A DNA stretch of 64,000 nt from Treponema sp. (lineage in GTDB: Bacteria > Spirochaetota > Spirochaetia > Treponematales > Treponemataceae): the NCBI GenBank assembly GCA_016281495.1, contig JAEEIU010000012.1, positions 270,507-334,506 of the forward strand, given 5' to 3'. A program made the translations under genes and the position numbers. The notes beneath the pieces were generated by a model. The model searched no databases. It was not told where the DNA came from and worked only from the letters and a program-made list of their open reading frames with translations. Position 1 is the stretch's first letter; every line of letters starts with the position of its first letter. This document shows positions 26,804 through 35,060 of this stretch, piece after piece.

Positions 26804-27727
26804 AATTGCAAAGGTACCAAAGTTGTGCAGAATCAGCTCGGGGTGGTATTCAAAGTGCATGTTGTCAAAGATTATCCATTTTCCGCCCCAGATAAAGCCT
26901 TCTTCCTCAAATATGTCCAGGACTTTTTTGGGGGGAATCCATCTTTTGCTCAAGGGGGTCAGCATCCAGCCGTCGGGGTTCTTTTCCTTGGCCCAGCTCC
27001 AGTAAATCTGCTTTCCGTTCAGGCTTTTGGGCTGTATGTCTACGGCTATTCCCAGACTGTGGAACGATTTTCTTGTGGTGCCGCTTATTATTCGCCAGTA
27101 ATATGCCTCGGCAGTTTTTATGGAGGTTATGAAATCCATTATCTCCTTGTCTCCCCTTGCCGCCTTTTGAATCCTGTCCTGAACCCTAAGGAGTGGGGCT
27201 TCAAGACGCTCGTGTACGGTTACGGTCTTTCCCAAAAATGAGACTTTTTTTAGATGGGCTTCCAGATGAGCCTTTGTGTCCGCGGAATATAGGGCCTCAA
27301 AAAAGAACATGGGGGTTCCCGGTCCGTTCATCCTGCTGTCGGTTGAACCGAAATTCCTCATGGCCTTGATTTGCTCCTGGTCAAAATCCGCCGGATCCGC
27401 CAGTTCCCTTGCATAGCCGTAGAGCAGGGTCCAGTATTTGTCCTTGTTTTTTAGCTCCCCTTTTGGAAGCATGGAGCCCCCGCACCAGTAGAATTCGTAA
27501 GTCCTGCCGTGTCCCCTTTCGCCCGGTTTGTCGGGTACCGTCACGCTAATCTTCCAGTCCTTTAGGCTTGTGTCATATTCCGGGGTAAAAACCACGTCGG
27601 GATAGGCCTTTTGAAAAACCACTATGCCGTCCGGAACTGCCTCCCCTGATGTCTGGGCATGGATGGGCAAGGTCACAAAAGTAAAGAAAGATACAAGTAA
27701 AAAGCCCAAGAGACATCTTTTAGGCAT
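26795..27727 (-). CDS. M15-type D-alanyl-D-alanine carboxypeptidase-like peptidase
   Basis: 310 aa with a signal peptide (FLLVSFFTFVTLPIHAQ). The C-terminal half has FHSLGIAVDI (zinc ligands His and Asp) and DNMHFEYHPE (third zinc ligand His), the VanY/LAS-type M15 pattern. Probable periplasmic peptidoglycan carboxypeptidase or endopeptidase. The N-terminal ~130 residues are not assigned. The last codons lie in an AT-rich repeat, so the original C-terminus may have been altered. Confidence 0.8.
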   Translation of the reverse strand: MPKRCLLGFLLVSFFTFVTLPIHAQTSGEAVPDGIVVFQKAYPDVVFTPEYDTSLKDWKISVTVPDKPGERGHGRTYEFYWCGGSMLPKGELKNKDKYWTLLYGYARELADPADFDQEQIKAMRNFGSTDSRMNGPGTPMFFFEALYSADTKAHLEAHLKKVSFLGKTVTVHERLEAPLLRVQDRIQKAARGDKEIMDFITSIKTAEAYYWRIISGTTRKSFHSLGIAVDIQPKSLNGKQIYWSWAKEKNPDGWMLTPLSKRWIPPKKVLDIFEEEGFIWGGKWIIFDNMHFEYHPELILHNFGTFAIQN

Positions 27728-27861
27728 ACAAACCTCCGTAAGATTATTTTTTATACACCAATACTCCTAACTTTGTTTTAAAATCAAATAAATTCTACAT
27801 CAAAATTACGGGTTTTTCAACACATAATGCATACTTTATAATTAACAAATGAAACCAATTC

Positions 27862-27884
27862 TGAATTATACATTCTTAATTCTG
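27862..27884. repeat. Direct repeat copy B
   Basis: TGAATTATACATTCTTAATT, one mismatch from the copy at 26781; together they flank the M15 peptidase gene at a distance of about 1.08 kb. Confidence 0.5.
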
Positions 27885-27893
27885 CATTAAAAG

Positions 27894-27924
27894 AAAAAAC
27901 CCCACCAGAACATGTCCGGCGGGG
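27894..27924 (-). terminator. Rho-independent terminator of the barrel gene
   Basis: On the minus strand CCCCGCCGG-loop-CTGGTGGGG followed by TTTTTT, about 30 bp after the stop of the outer-membrane barrel gene. Confidence 0.85.
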
Positions 27925-27952
27925 CAATTAGAAAGAATTCTTCAGCTAAAGA

Positions 27953-28684
27953 CTAGAACTTAATCTGATAACCGAGACCGATTGTAAGGGCTCGGCGGGT
28001 AAAGATTTCTTCTTTTTCCTGATATGTATGGCCTGTATCCTTTTCTTTCATCGTAAGCTTTGTAGGTGTAAAGTCCATCATATAGCGCAAGTCAAGAACG
28101 ATGCTTCCAGGTCCCACCTTGTATGCTCCGTTAACATCAAAAGCCAGACCAAAATTCATGGATCCTTTTAAATCATAATCATCCGAAAATACGGTAGATC
28201 CCAGGCCTGTTATTTCTTCCTTTCCATCACAAAGTATAGGGATAGAAAGATAGGGTCCAATTCCTCCTCCGATGGAAAGCGCATCCATTACAGGGTATGT
28301 AAATGTCACAAGAACGGGAATATCTATTGATGAATCGTAAAAGTTCATCTCCATCACACTTGAGCCCTGTTCTGCCTTAAAGTAATAACCGTTGTTGAAA
28401 TTCATGCCAAACTCTGGCTGAACTCCAAGAGAACCGCCACCAAGATCCAAGAGTCCGAAATTTGCATAGACAGCAAATCCTCCGCCCATGTCTCCACCTT
28501 CTTTCCATGTTACAGAAGGCGAAATTGAGGCCTTCATTGAATTACGCATATCCACCATGTCCCCTTCCAGAGAGGTTCCGAGACCCATGTTAAAATTACC
28601 GCGTGCTCCTGCGGTAATGTCCAGTGCAAAAGCTGATAGTGAGCTTACTGCCAATGCTGCCATAATAGCGACAATCTTTTTCAT
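27953..28684 (-). CDS. Small outer-membrane beta-barrel protein
   Basis: 243 aa. Signal peptide (MKKIVAIMAALAVSSLSAFA) and alternating amphipathic strands (GGGFAVYANFGLLDLGGGS; LSIGGGIGPYLSIP) ending in TIGLGYQIKF, an aromatic C-terminal strand typical of outer-membrane barrels. RBS AAGGAG precedes the ATG. A run of ten G residues sits in the promoter spacer (28720-28729), suggesting phase-variable expression. A terminator follows. No ligand can be named. Confidence 0.85.
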   Translation of the reverse strand: MKKIVAIMAALAVSSLSAFALDITAGARGNFNMGLGTSLEGDMVDMRNSMKASISPSVTWKEGGDMGGGFAVYANFGLLDLGGGSLGVQPEFGMNFNNGYYFKAEQGSSVMEMNFYDSSIDIPVLVTFTYPVMDALSIGGGIGPYLSIPILCDGKEEITGLGSTVFSDDYDLKGSMNFGLAFDVNGAYKVGPGSIVLDLRYMMDFTPTKLTMKEKDTGHTYQEKEEIFTRRALTIGLGYQIKF

Positions 28685-28708
28685 AAACTACTCCTTGTAA
28701 AAAAAGAT

Positions 28709-28740
28709 AGGATACTGTACCCCCCCCCCGTGTTTTGTCA
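28709..28740 (-). promoter_or_regulatory. Barrel-gene promoter containing a G10 homopolymer in its spacer
   Basis: Minus strand: TTGACA, AAACAC, ten G, then TACAGTATCCT. TACAGT gives a 16-bp spacer; TATCCT gives 21 bp and would reach 17 bp only if the tract shortened by four G. The tract is 36 bp upstream of the start codon. Changes in G number would change -35/-10 spacing and so promoter strength. Confidence 0.75.
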
Positions 28741-28783
28741 AGTGCTTTTATGTTTTTTTAAGATTTTTTCCATAATTTTAAAC

Positions 28784-28812
28784 TTGTGAATACGGCATTC
28801 TTGGTTTATAAT
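28784..28812 (+). promoter_or_regulatory. Promoter of the hybrid kinase operon
   Basis: TTGTGA, a 17-bp spacer and TATAAT on the plus strand, divergent from the barrel promoter. A GGAGG at 28821 is 21 bases from ATG 28847, too far to be an ideal RBS for the first kinase. Confidence 0.6.
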
Positions 28813-28846
28813 TTAAGACTGGAGGTGCCGCTTCAGGCAAACTGGC

Positions 28847-31189
28847 ATGGACTTTATTTTCAAACACCCGAAAATCTATTTTGATATCGTCGCATTGCTT
28901 TTCTCCCTTATAATTGTTGTCTTTACTATTATCAAATTCTATGAGACAGAAAGAAGCCATGGTTTTAAGGTCCTGCTTTTTGCGATTGTTTTGACCAGCA
29001 TTGTGGAAATCCTCCGCGTTTTTGCTGGAGATTTACCCGCCTCTCCGTTCTACAGCAGGATCAAGCAGCTGGCATATTCTGCAACCTTCATTTGCTCAAC
29101 TTCCACGGCCTTTGCCTATATGCTCTATCTGGATACTTTCCGCACCTCACGCAACAAATTATATTCCGTATTCAGAACCATCAACTTTTTCATTTATTTG
29201 ATTTTCATTGTCATAATGATATTGAACATGAGCACCGGTTGGGTTTGTACTTGCGGTTCCCATTATGATGCGGTCCAGGAACAGATGGTCACAGACTGGA
29301 TTCGCGGTTCCCTGTATATTCCTGTAGGTTATGGTATTCCGGGTTATTTCATGCTCTTTACGGTCCTGACGGTTATTTTCGGCATGAAAAACCAGTCAAA
29401 ACGAATCCGTATGACGATTTTTTCTTCCATTTTTGTCATCCTGGCATCCATAATCATACAGCCGTTCTTACACGGAAGGCTTACGATTACATCTTACTTT
29501 GCCACACTTAGCCTTTACATCTGGTATTTCGCCATAGAAAATTCCGACTATCAGCGTCTTGTAGAAAGCACCAAAGCCCTCATCGAGACAGAACAGCAGG
29601 CAATACTGGCAAGCAAGGCAAAAAGTGCATTTTTGGCAAACATGTCCCACGAGATCCGCACCCCGCTGAATGCCATCCTGGGTCTTGATGAGATGATCCT
29701 GAACTCACAGGAGAAAACCGAGATAGATGAATATGCCCGGAACATTCAAAACTCCGGAAAATCACTCCTGTCCATCATAAACGACATCCTTGATTTTTCC
29801 AAAATTGAATCCGGCAAGCTTGAATTGGTCCAGACACCATACCATCTTGCATCTGTACTCCATGACATAAACCTCATGATGAACCTTAAGGCCTCCCGAA
29901 AAGGCCTCGCTTATAAAACGGACATCGACGGAAACATTCTGGAAAACCTCTACGGTGATGAAGTAAGGCTAAGGCAGATAATCACAAACCTGTTGAACAA
30001 CGCAATCAAATACACCCAGCAGGGCTCCGTGTCCCTTACAATCCGCGGCTATACGGAAGGCAACACGATGAATCTTGTTGTGGCAGTCAAGGATACGGGC
30101 ATCGGCATAAAGAAACAGGATCTGGGAAACATTTTTGCACGCTACCGTAGAATTGATGAAGAGAAAAACAAGAACATAGAGGGCTCAGGTCTGGGACTTG
30201 CCATTGTGCAAAGCCTCCTGAAACTGATGGAAGGAACCATAGAGGTAGAAAGCACTTATGGCGAAGGTTCAACCTTTACCGTTGTCATTCCACAGGAGAT
30301 TTACGGCAACAGTACGATCAGCTCATACAAAGCGGCCACAACACAAAAAATGGAGAAATCCATAGAAGACCTCTATATCGCACCAGAGGCAAGGGTTCTT
30401 GTAGTTGACGACAACAATGTCAATCTTGTTGTTGCAAAAGGCTTCCTCAAACGCACGCAGGCAAAGGTAACAACATGTGACAGTGGGAAAGAATGCCTTG
30501 AATTGATGAAGCAAACCAAATATGACATCATCTTCCTTGACCACATGATGCCGGAAATGGATGGTGTAGAAACCCTGCACCGCTCCCAGTCCATGCTCGG
30601 CAACCTGAACCGCTTTACCCCGATAATCGCCCTTACCGCAAACGCAATCTCCGGCATGAGGGAAAAATACCTTGATTTGGGATTTACCGATTACATAAGC
30701 AAGCCTATCGACAGCCACCATTTTTACGAGGTGTTCTACCATTCAATTCCACAGAACATAATTGAACCCAAGCCCATGTCGGAAGAAAGCAGTACAAATA
30801 CAGAAACAAATCACAAAGAGCTTAAGGGAGAATCTGTAAATATAAATCAGGAATCCGGAATCAACCTGTGCGGAGGTGACAGGGAACTTTATCTGAACAC
30901 GGTCAAGACTTTCTGTCAGGAAAAACCGGATCTACAGAAAAAGCTTGTTCAATTCCTGATGGCCGAAAACTGGTATGATTATCAGATTATCGTGCATTCA
31001 CTTAAATCAAACGGGCTTTTAATCGGCAGCAAGGAGTTTTCAGAACTGGCCGCTCAACTTGAATCTGCGTGCAAGAATATACAGTCCAAGTCTGATGTTG
31101 AAAAACAAATTCAATTCATCGAAGGCAATCATGGAACTTTCATGCAGATGTATGATAATCTGGCTGATCTCGCCTCTAAGATTTCATAG
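28847..31189 (+). CDS. 7TM hybrid sensor histidine kinase with REC and C-terminal HPt (kinase 1)
   Basis: 780 aa. About seven TM segments fill residues 1-235 and end in a conserved IWYFAIENSDY. A HisKA H-box NMSHEIRTPLNAILG (His268) follows. The ATPase has an N-box IITNLLNNAIKYT, G1 DTGIGI and G2 EGSGLGLAI. REC follows with phospho-acceptor Asp565 (FLDHMMPEMDG). The C-terminal HPt has VHSLKSNG (His717). All four phosphorelay modules look active. No DNA-binding output domain. First of four tandem paralogues; the ligand of the 7TM domain is unknown. Confidence 0.93.
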   Translation: MDFIFKHPKIYFDIVALLFSLIIVVFTIIKFYETERSHGFKVLLFAIVLTSIVEILRVFAGDLPASPFYSRIKQLAYSATFICSTSTAFAYMLYLDTFRTSRNKLYSVFRTINFFIYLIFIVIMILNMSTGWVCTCGSHYDAVQEQMVTDWIRGSLYIPVGYGIPGYFMLFTVLTVIFGMKNQSKRIRMTIFSSIFVILASIIIQPFLHGRLTITSYFATLSLYIWYFAIENSDYQRLVESTKALIETEQQAILASKAKSAFLANMSHEIRTPLNAILGLDEMILNSQEKTEIDEYARNIQNSGKSLLSIINDILDFSKIESGKLELVQTPYHLASVLHDINLMMNLKASRKGLAYKTDIDGNILENLYGDEVRLRQIITNLLNNAIKYTQQGSVSLTIRGYTEGNTMNLVVAVKDTGIGIKKQDLGNIFARYRRIDEEKNKNIEGSGLGLAIVQSLLKLMEGTIEVESTYGEGSTFTVVIPQEIYGNSTISSYKAATTQKMEKSIEDLYIAPEARVLVVDDNNVNLVVAKGFLKRTQAKVTTCDSGKECLELMKQTKYDIIFLDHMMPEMDGVETLHRSQSMLGNLNRFTPIIALTANAISGMREKYLDLGFTDYISKPIDSHHFYEVFYHSIPQNIIEPKPMSEESSTNTETNHKELKGESVNINQESGINLCGGDRELYLNTVKTFCQEKPDLQKKLVQFLMAENWYDYQIIVHSLKSNGLLIGSKEFSELAAQLESACKNIQSKSDVEKQIQFIEGNHGTFMQMYDNLADLASKIS

Positions 31190-31207
31190 ACGACAGAGGT
31201 GTAGAAG

Positions 31208-33148
31208 ATGAACGATATGTTTGCCCAACCAGAAGTCTTATTCAATTTGGCCGCCTTTATAATGGACCTTCTCCTTCTTTTCTTTTTGCTTTCCAAACCG
31301 GCCAATGTCAAACAGCTCAAGGATTTCCGACTGCTTGGAATAACGATAACTGTCAGTGCCCTGATGGGTATTTTAAGGTATCTTGTTGTCTTTATACCAT
31401 TTAACCCCGTGGTTCATTATCTGAGGGTTGGGGTCTGTTCCCTTGCTTTGTTTCTTGTAGAAGCGATTCCATTTTTATATGCGGTTTATCTTGACAGCTA
31501 TGTGAATGCCCAGGGCAAAATAAAAAAACGCCTGCGTATTGTCCATCATATACTCTTTTATTTTTTTGCCGCCATGATGCTGTTGAACCTCAAGTTTGAG
31601 CTTGTAATTGGTTTTGATGAGACATTTTTAATCTGGGAAAAAGGCCCCTTATATCTTGTCTGTGAGCTGCTCCCCCTTTATTATGCCATCTTCATTATTA
31701 TTTCCGTTGTACGTGATTTACGCTACATGAAGCGCTATGTATACATCACAATGAGCTATGCGGTTTTCCTTCCGTTTCTGTTCCTGATTCTACAGATTCT
31801 GGGATTAATTCCTGGCGCCGTTGTTTCTGTTGGTATTTCAATCGGAATGTACATCTGGTATTTCGCCGTAGAAAATGCAGACCACCGTTCCCTGTACGAA
31901 TCCCGCAAGGCACTTGAAGAGGCAAAGAAGCTGGCATCTGATGCAAGCAAGGCAAAGAGCATTTTTCTTGCAAACATGTCCCACGAAATACGCACGCCGA
32001 TGAATGCAGTCCTTGGCCTTGATGAAATGATACTTCACACCGACAATATGGATGAAGTAAAAAAATATGCCACCACAATCAAGTCCTCCAGCAAACTTCT
32101 TCTGGACATAGTAAGCAACATCCTTGATTTTTCCAAGCTTGAATCCGGCAAGATGGAATTGATGGAAGAAGAATATCATTTTGGACGGCTTCTTGAACAG
32201 GCGTGTACAAAAGGCGAAGTCGAATCAAAAGAAAACGGAATTGAATTCAAGAGCGAAATTGACCAGGACATACCTGATTTGCTTTATGGTGCCAGAGACC
32301 ACTTTTTGCGCATTATCGAAACGCTTGTTGATGTTGGGTTCAAGAATACAAAGAAGGGAAGCGTCACGCTTAGCGTTCAACAAAAACACCATGATGCCCC
32401 GGATGACGACACGGTACACCTTTGGATTCAGGTAAAGGATACAGGAATGGGCCTCCCGGAACGGGCATTGTCCGAGGCATTCGACAGCTTTGAAAAACTT
32501 GAGGAAGATTCACTTAACGAGGTTGAAGGTACAGGTCTAAAGCTTGCAGTCGTAAAACATCTTGTGGACTTGATGAACGGCTCAATTTCAATAGACAGTG
32601 TTATTGGAGTAGGTTCAACTTTCTCCCTGATCATGACCCAAAAGAAACTCGGCAAGACAACCATCGGAGAACAAAAGGAAATAAACAAGGCAAGTACCAA
32701 ACCCCAGGTCGCACACAGTTCATATTGCGCACCTGACGCAAAGGTTCTTGTGGTGGATGACAACAACGTCAACCTGATTGTAGTAACCGGACTCCTTAAA
32801 CCGACACGCGCCCAGGTAACCACTTGCGAAAGCGGAGCGGCCTGTCTTGAAATGATAAAAAAGACCCGCTATGACATTGTTTTCCTTGACCAACTGATGC
32901 CTGACATGGACGGAATAGAAACACTTCAAAAGGCAAAGACTCTTCCGGGAAACCTTAACCGCTACACTCCTTTTATTGCCCTTACTGCAAATTCAGGACC
33001 GGGATTAAAGGAGCGCTTTATTCAGGACGGATTTACAGATTATGTTCCAAAACCAATAGATCCATCGCTTTTATATGAGGTTTTCTTTAAGAACATCTCA
33101 CATGAACTGGTTCACGAGATTCCAGAAGAAGGGGGTAACAATGCTTGA
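31208..33148 (+). CDS. 7TM hybrid sensor histidine kinase, ATP-binding motifs degenerate (kinase 2)
   Basis: 646 aa with the same 7TM-HisKA-HATPase-REC layout and no HPt. The H-box NMSHEIRTPMNAVLG (His259) and REC Asp561 (FLDQLMPDMDG) are kept. The N-box reads IIETLVDVGFKNT where its sisters have IITNLLNNAIKYT, so both Asn are lost; G2 reads EGTGLKLAV instead of GTGLGLA. G1 (DTGMGL) remains. Autophosphorylation is likely impaired; it may be trans-phosphorylated or act as a scaffold. Overlaps kinase 3 by 8 bases. Confidence 0.9.
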   Translation: MNDMFAQPEVLFNLAAFIMDLLLLFFLLSKPANVKQLKDFRLLGITITVSALMGILRYLVVFIPFNPVVHYLRVGVCSLALFLVEAIPFLYAVYLDSYVNAQGKIKKRLRIVHHILFYFFAAMMLLNLKFELVIGFDETFLIWEKGPLYLVCELLPLYYAIFIIISVVRDLRYMKRYVYITMSYAVFLPFLFLILQILGLIPGAVVSVGISIGMYIWYFAVENADHRSLYESRKALEEAKKLASDASKAKSIFLANMSHEIRTPMNAVLGLDEMILHTDNMDEVKKYATTIKSSSKLLLDIVSNILDFSKLESGKMELMEEEYHFGRLLEQACTKGEVESKENGIEFKSEIDQDIPDLLYGARDHFLRIIETLVDVGFKNTKKGSVTLSVQQKHHDAPDDDTVHLWIQVKDTGMGLPERALSEAFDSFEKLEEDSLNEVEGTGLKLAVVKHLVDLMNGSISIDSVIGVGSTFSLIMTQKKLGKTTIGEQKEINKASTKPQVAHSSYCAPDAKVLVVDDNNVNLIVVTGLLKPTRAQVTTCESGAACLEMIKKTRYDIVFLDQLMPDMDGIETLQKAKTLPGNLNRYTPFIALTANSGPGLKERFIQDGFTDYVPKPIDPSLLYEVFFKNISHELVHEIPEEGGNNA

Positions 33149-35060
33149 TACAATCATTAACATACCCAAGATCCATTTCGGACTGGCAGGCCTGACTTTT
33201 GACATCCTCTTGGTATCGTTTCTTATATTAAAGCAGCACAAGGGCATGCGCTTCAAGCAGTTTTCATTCCTGCTTTTTATCATCACTGCCGCCACTTTCC
33301 TGGAAATACTCCGCCGCATAATGTCCATGGCACCGTATTCTCCAAGAACCCTTTTCATGCTGAACGTATTCCATTCCTTTGTTTACATTACTTCTTCCGG
33401 CATGGCTTACGGTTATTACCTTTACATGAGCCGCTTTGTGGAGACCAAAGAACGCCTGATAAGAATCCTTACCATCTTCAACACGATAGTTTATATCTCT
33501 TACGCAATAATGATGATTGTAAACATCTACACAGGAATTATCAGCTGGTATCCTAATCCCGACATGCAGTGGGTTCCGGGACCGTTCTATAAAACCCTGG
33601 GTTATGGATGTCCCCTCCTGTTCATCATGACAAACCTGATCATTCTTTTTACGAATATAAAAACACTTCCCCGCAGAGTTTTCTTTACCCTGCTTCTAAC
33701 GGTCATAATCTCCAGCCTGGGAATAATCCTTCAGTCAGCGGCAAACGGAAGCATAATGCTCACCACTTTCTCTGGGACAATCGGTGTGTATCTGTGTTAT
33801 TTTGCGGTTGAAAACTACGACTATGACAACCTTCTTTCCATGACCAAGGAACTGGAGCTTGCAAAGATAAGGGCACAGGAATCAAGCCTTGCAAAATCTT
33901 CTTTCCTTGCAAACATGTCACACGAAATCCGAACTCCTATGAATGCGGTTCTGGGCCTTGATGAAATGATCCTGAACACTGATGACCCGGTTAAAATCAA
34001 GGAATACGCAGAAAACATTCAGACTTCGGGCCGTTCCCTGCTTGCAATCATCAACGACATCCTTGACTTCTCCAGAATTGAATCAGGTAAAATGGAGCTT
34101 GTTGAAACCGACTATCATCTTACAAAAATGCTGGACGACATGAACCTTCAGTTCAGGATAAAGGCAGAAAAGCAGGGCCTTGAATACAAAACCGACATTA
34201 ACGAAAACATTTGTGAACAGCTGCATGGAGATGATGTACGTGTAAGGCAGATAATCACAAACATCATGAACAATGCCATAAAATACACAAAATCAGGTTA
34301 TGTAAAAATCATTGTAAAGGGCACAACCCAGGGAGACATCCTTACCCTCCATGTTACAGTAGAAGATTCCGGCATTGGCATCAAGGAAGAAAACATTCCG
34401 CATCTTTTCCAGAGTTTTGAACGCTTTGATGAGATGAAAAACCACACGATAGAAGGAACCGGTCTTGGTCTTGCCATCGTAAAGCGCCTCCTTGATTTGA
34501 TGAACGGCTCAGTAGAGGTAAAGAGCGTTTATGGACAGGGCTCCTCATTTACCATCCACATTCCGCAGCATATTACCGGTCCCATGACCATAACCGATTA
34601 CAGGCAGTCCCTTAAAACCACATCCAATGAATCCATCAATCTTACTCTTTCCGCACCAGAGGCAGAAGTTCTTATCGTAGATGACAACAGGATGAATCTT
34701 ATGGTGGCAAAAGGCCTGATGGAACGGACTAAGGCCAAAGTAACCACGGCAACCAGCGGACTTGAATGCCTTGACCTCATGACAAAAACACGGTATGACA
34801 TCATCTTCCTTGACCACATGATGCCAGACCTAGATGGAATAGGAACACTCAAAAGGTCACAGATACTTCACGGAAACCTTAACCGCTTTACGCCAATCAT
34901 TGCACTCACAGCCAACGCAATGTCAGGCATGCGCGAGGAATACCTTAAGCTGGGATTCACTGATTACATAAGCAAGCCCATAGAAAGTGATCGTCTTTAT
35001 GATTTGTTCTACAATACTATTTCTAAAGAGAAAATAGTCAAAATTGAGCCTGGAGAGTAA
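33141..35060 (+). CDS. 7TM hybrid sensor histidine kinase with REC (kinase 3)
   Basis: 639 aa from ATG 33141 (MLDTIINIPK) behind GGGGG; the ORF-track start lies inside kinase 2. 7TM region, H-box NMSHEIRTPMNAVLG (His261), N-box IITNIMNNAIKYT, G1 DSGIGI, G2 EGTGLGLAI, REC with VLIVDDNRMN and Asp558 (FLDHMMPDLDG). No HPt, so it probably uses the shared HPt at 36988 or that of kinase 1. Kinase 4 starts directly after its stop. Confidence 0.92.
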   Translation: MLDTIINIPKIHFGLAGLTFDILLVSFLILKQHKGMRFKQFSFLLFIITAATFLEILRRIMSMAPYSPRTLFMLNVFHSFVYITSSGMAYGYYLYMSRFVETKERLIRILTIFNTIVYISYAIMMIVNIYTGIISWYPNPDMQWVPGPFYKTLGYGCPLLFIMTNLIILFTNIKTLPRRVFFTLLLTVIISSLGIILQSAANGSIMLTTFSGTIGVYLCYFAVENYDYDNLLSMTKELELAKIRAQESSLAKSSFLANMSHEIRTPMNAVLGLDEMILNTDDPVKIKEYAENIQTSGRSLLAIINDILDFSRIESGKMELVETDYHLTKMLDDMNLQFRIKAEKQGLEYKTDINENICEQLHGDDVRVRQIITNIMNNAIKYTKSGYVKIIVKGTTQGDILTLHVTVEDSGIGIKEENIPHLFQSFERFDEMKNHTIEGTGLGLAIVKRLLDLMNGSVEVKSVYGQGSSFTIHIPQHITGPMTITDYRQSLKTTSNESINLTLSAPEAEVLIVDDNRMNLMVAKGLMERTKAKVTTATSGLECLDLMTKTRYDIIFLDHMMPDLDGIGTLKRSQILHGNLNRFTPIIALTANAMSGMREEYLKLGFTDYISKPIESDRLYDLFYNTISKEKIVKIEPGE

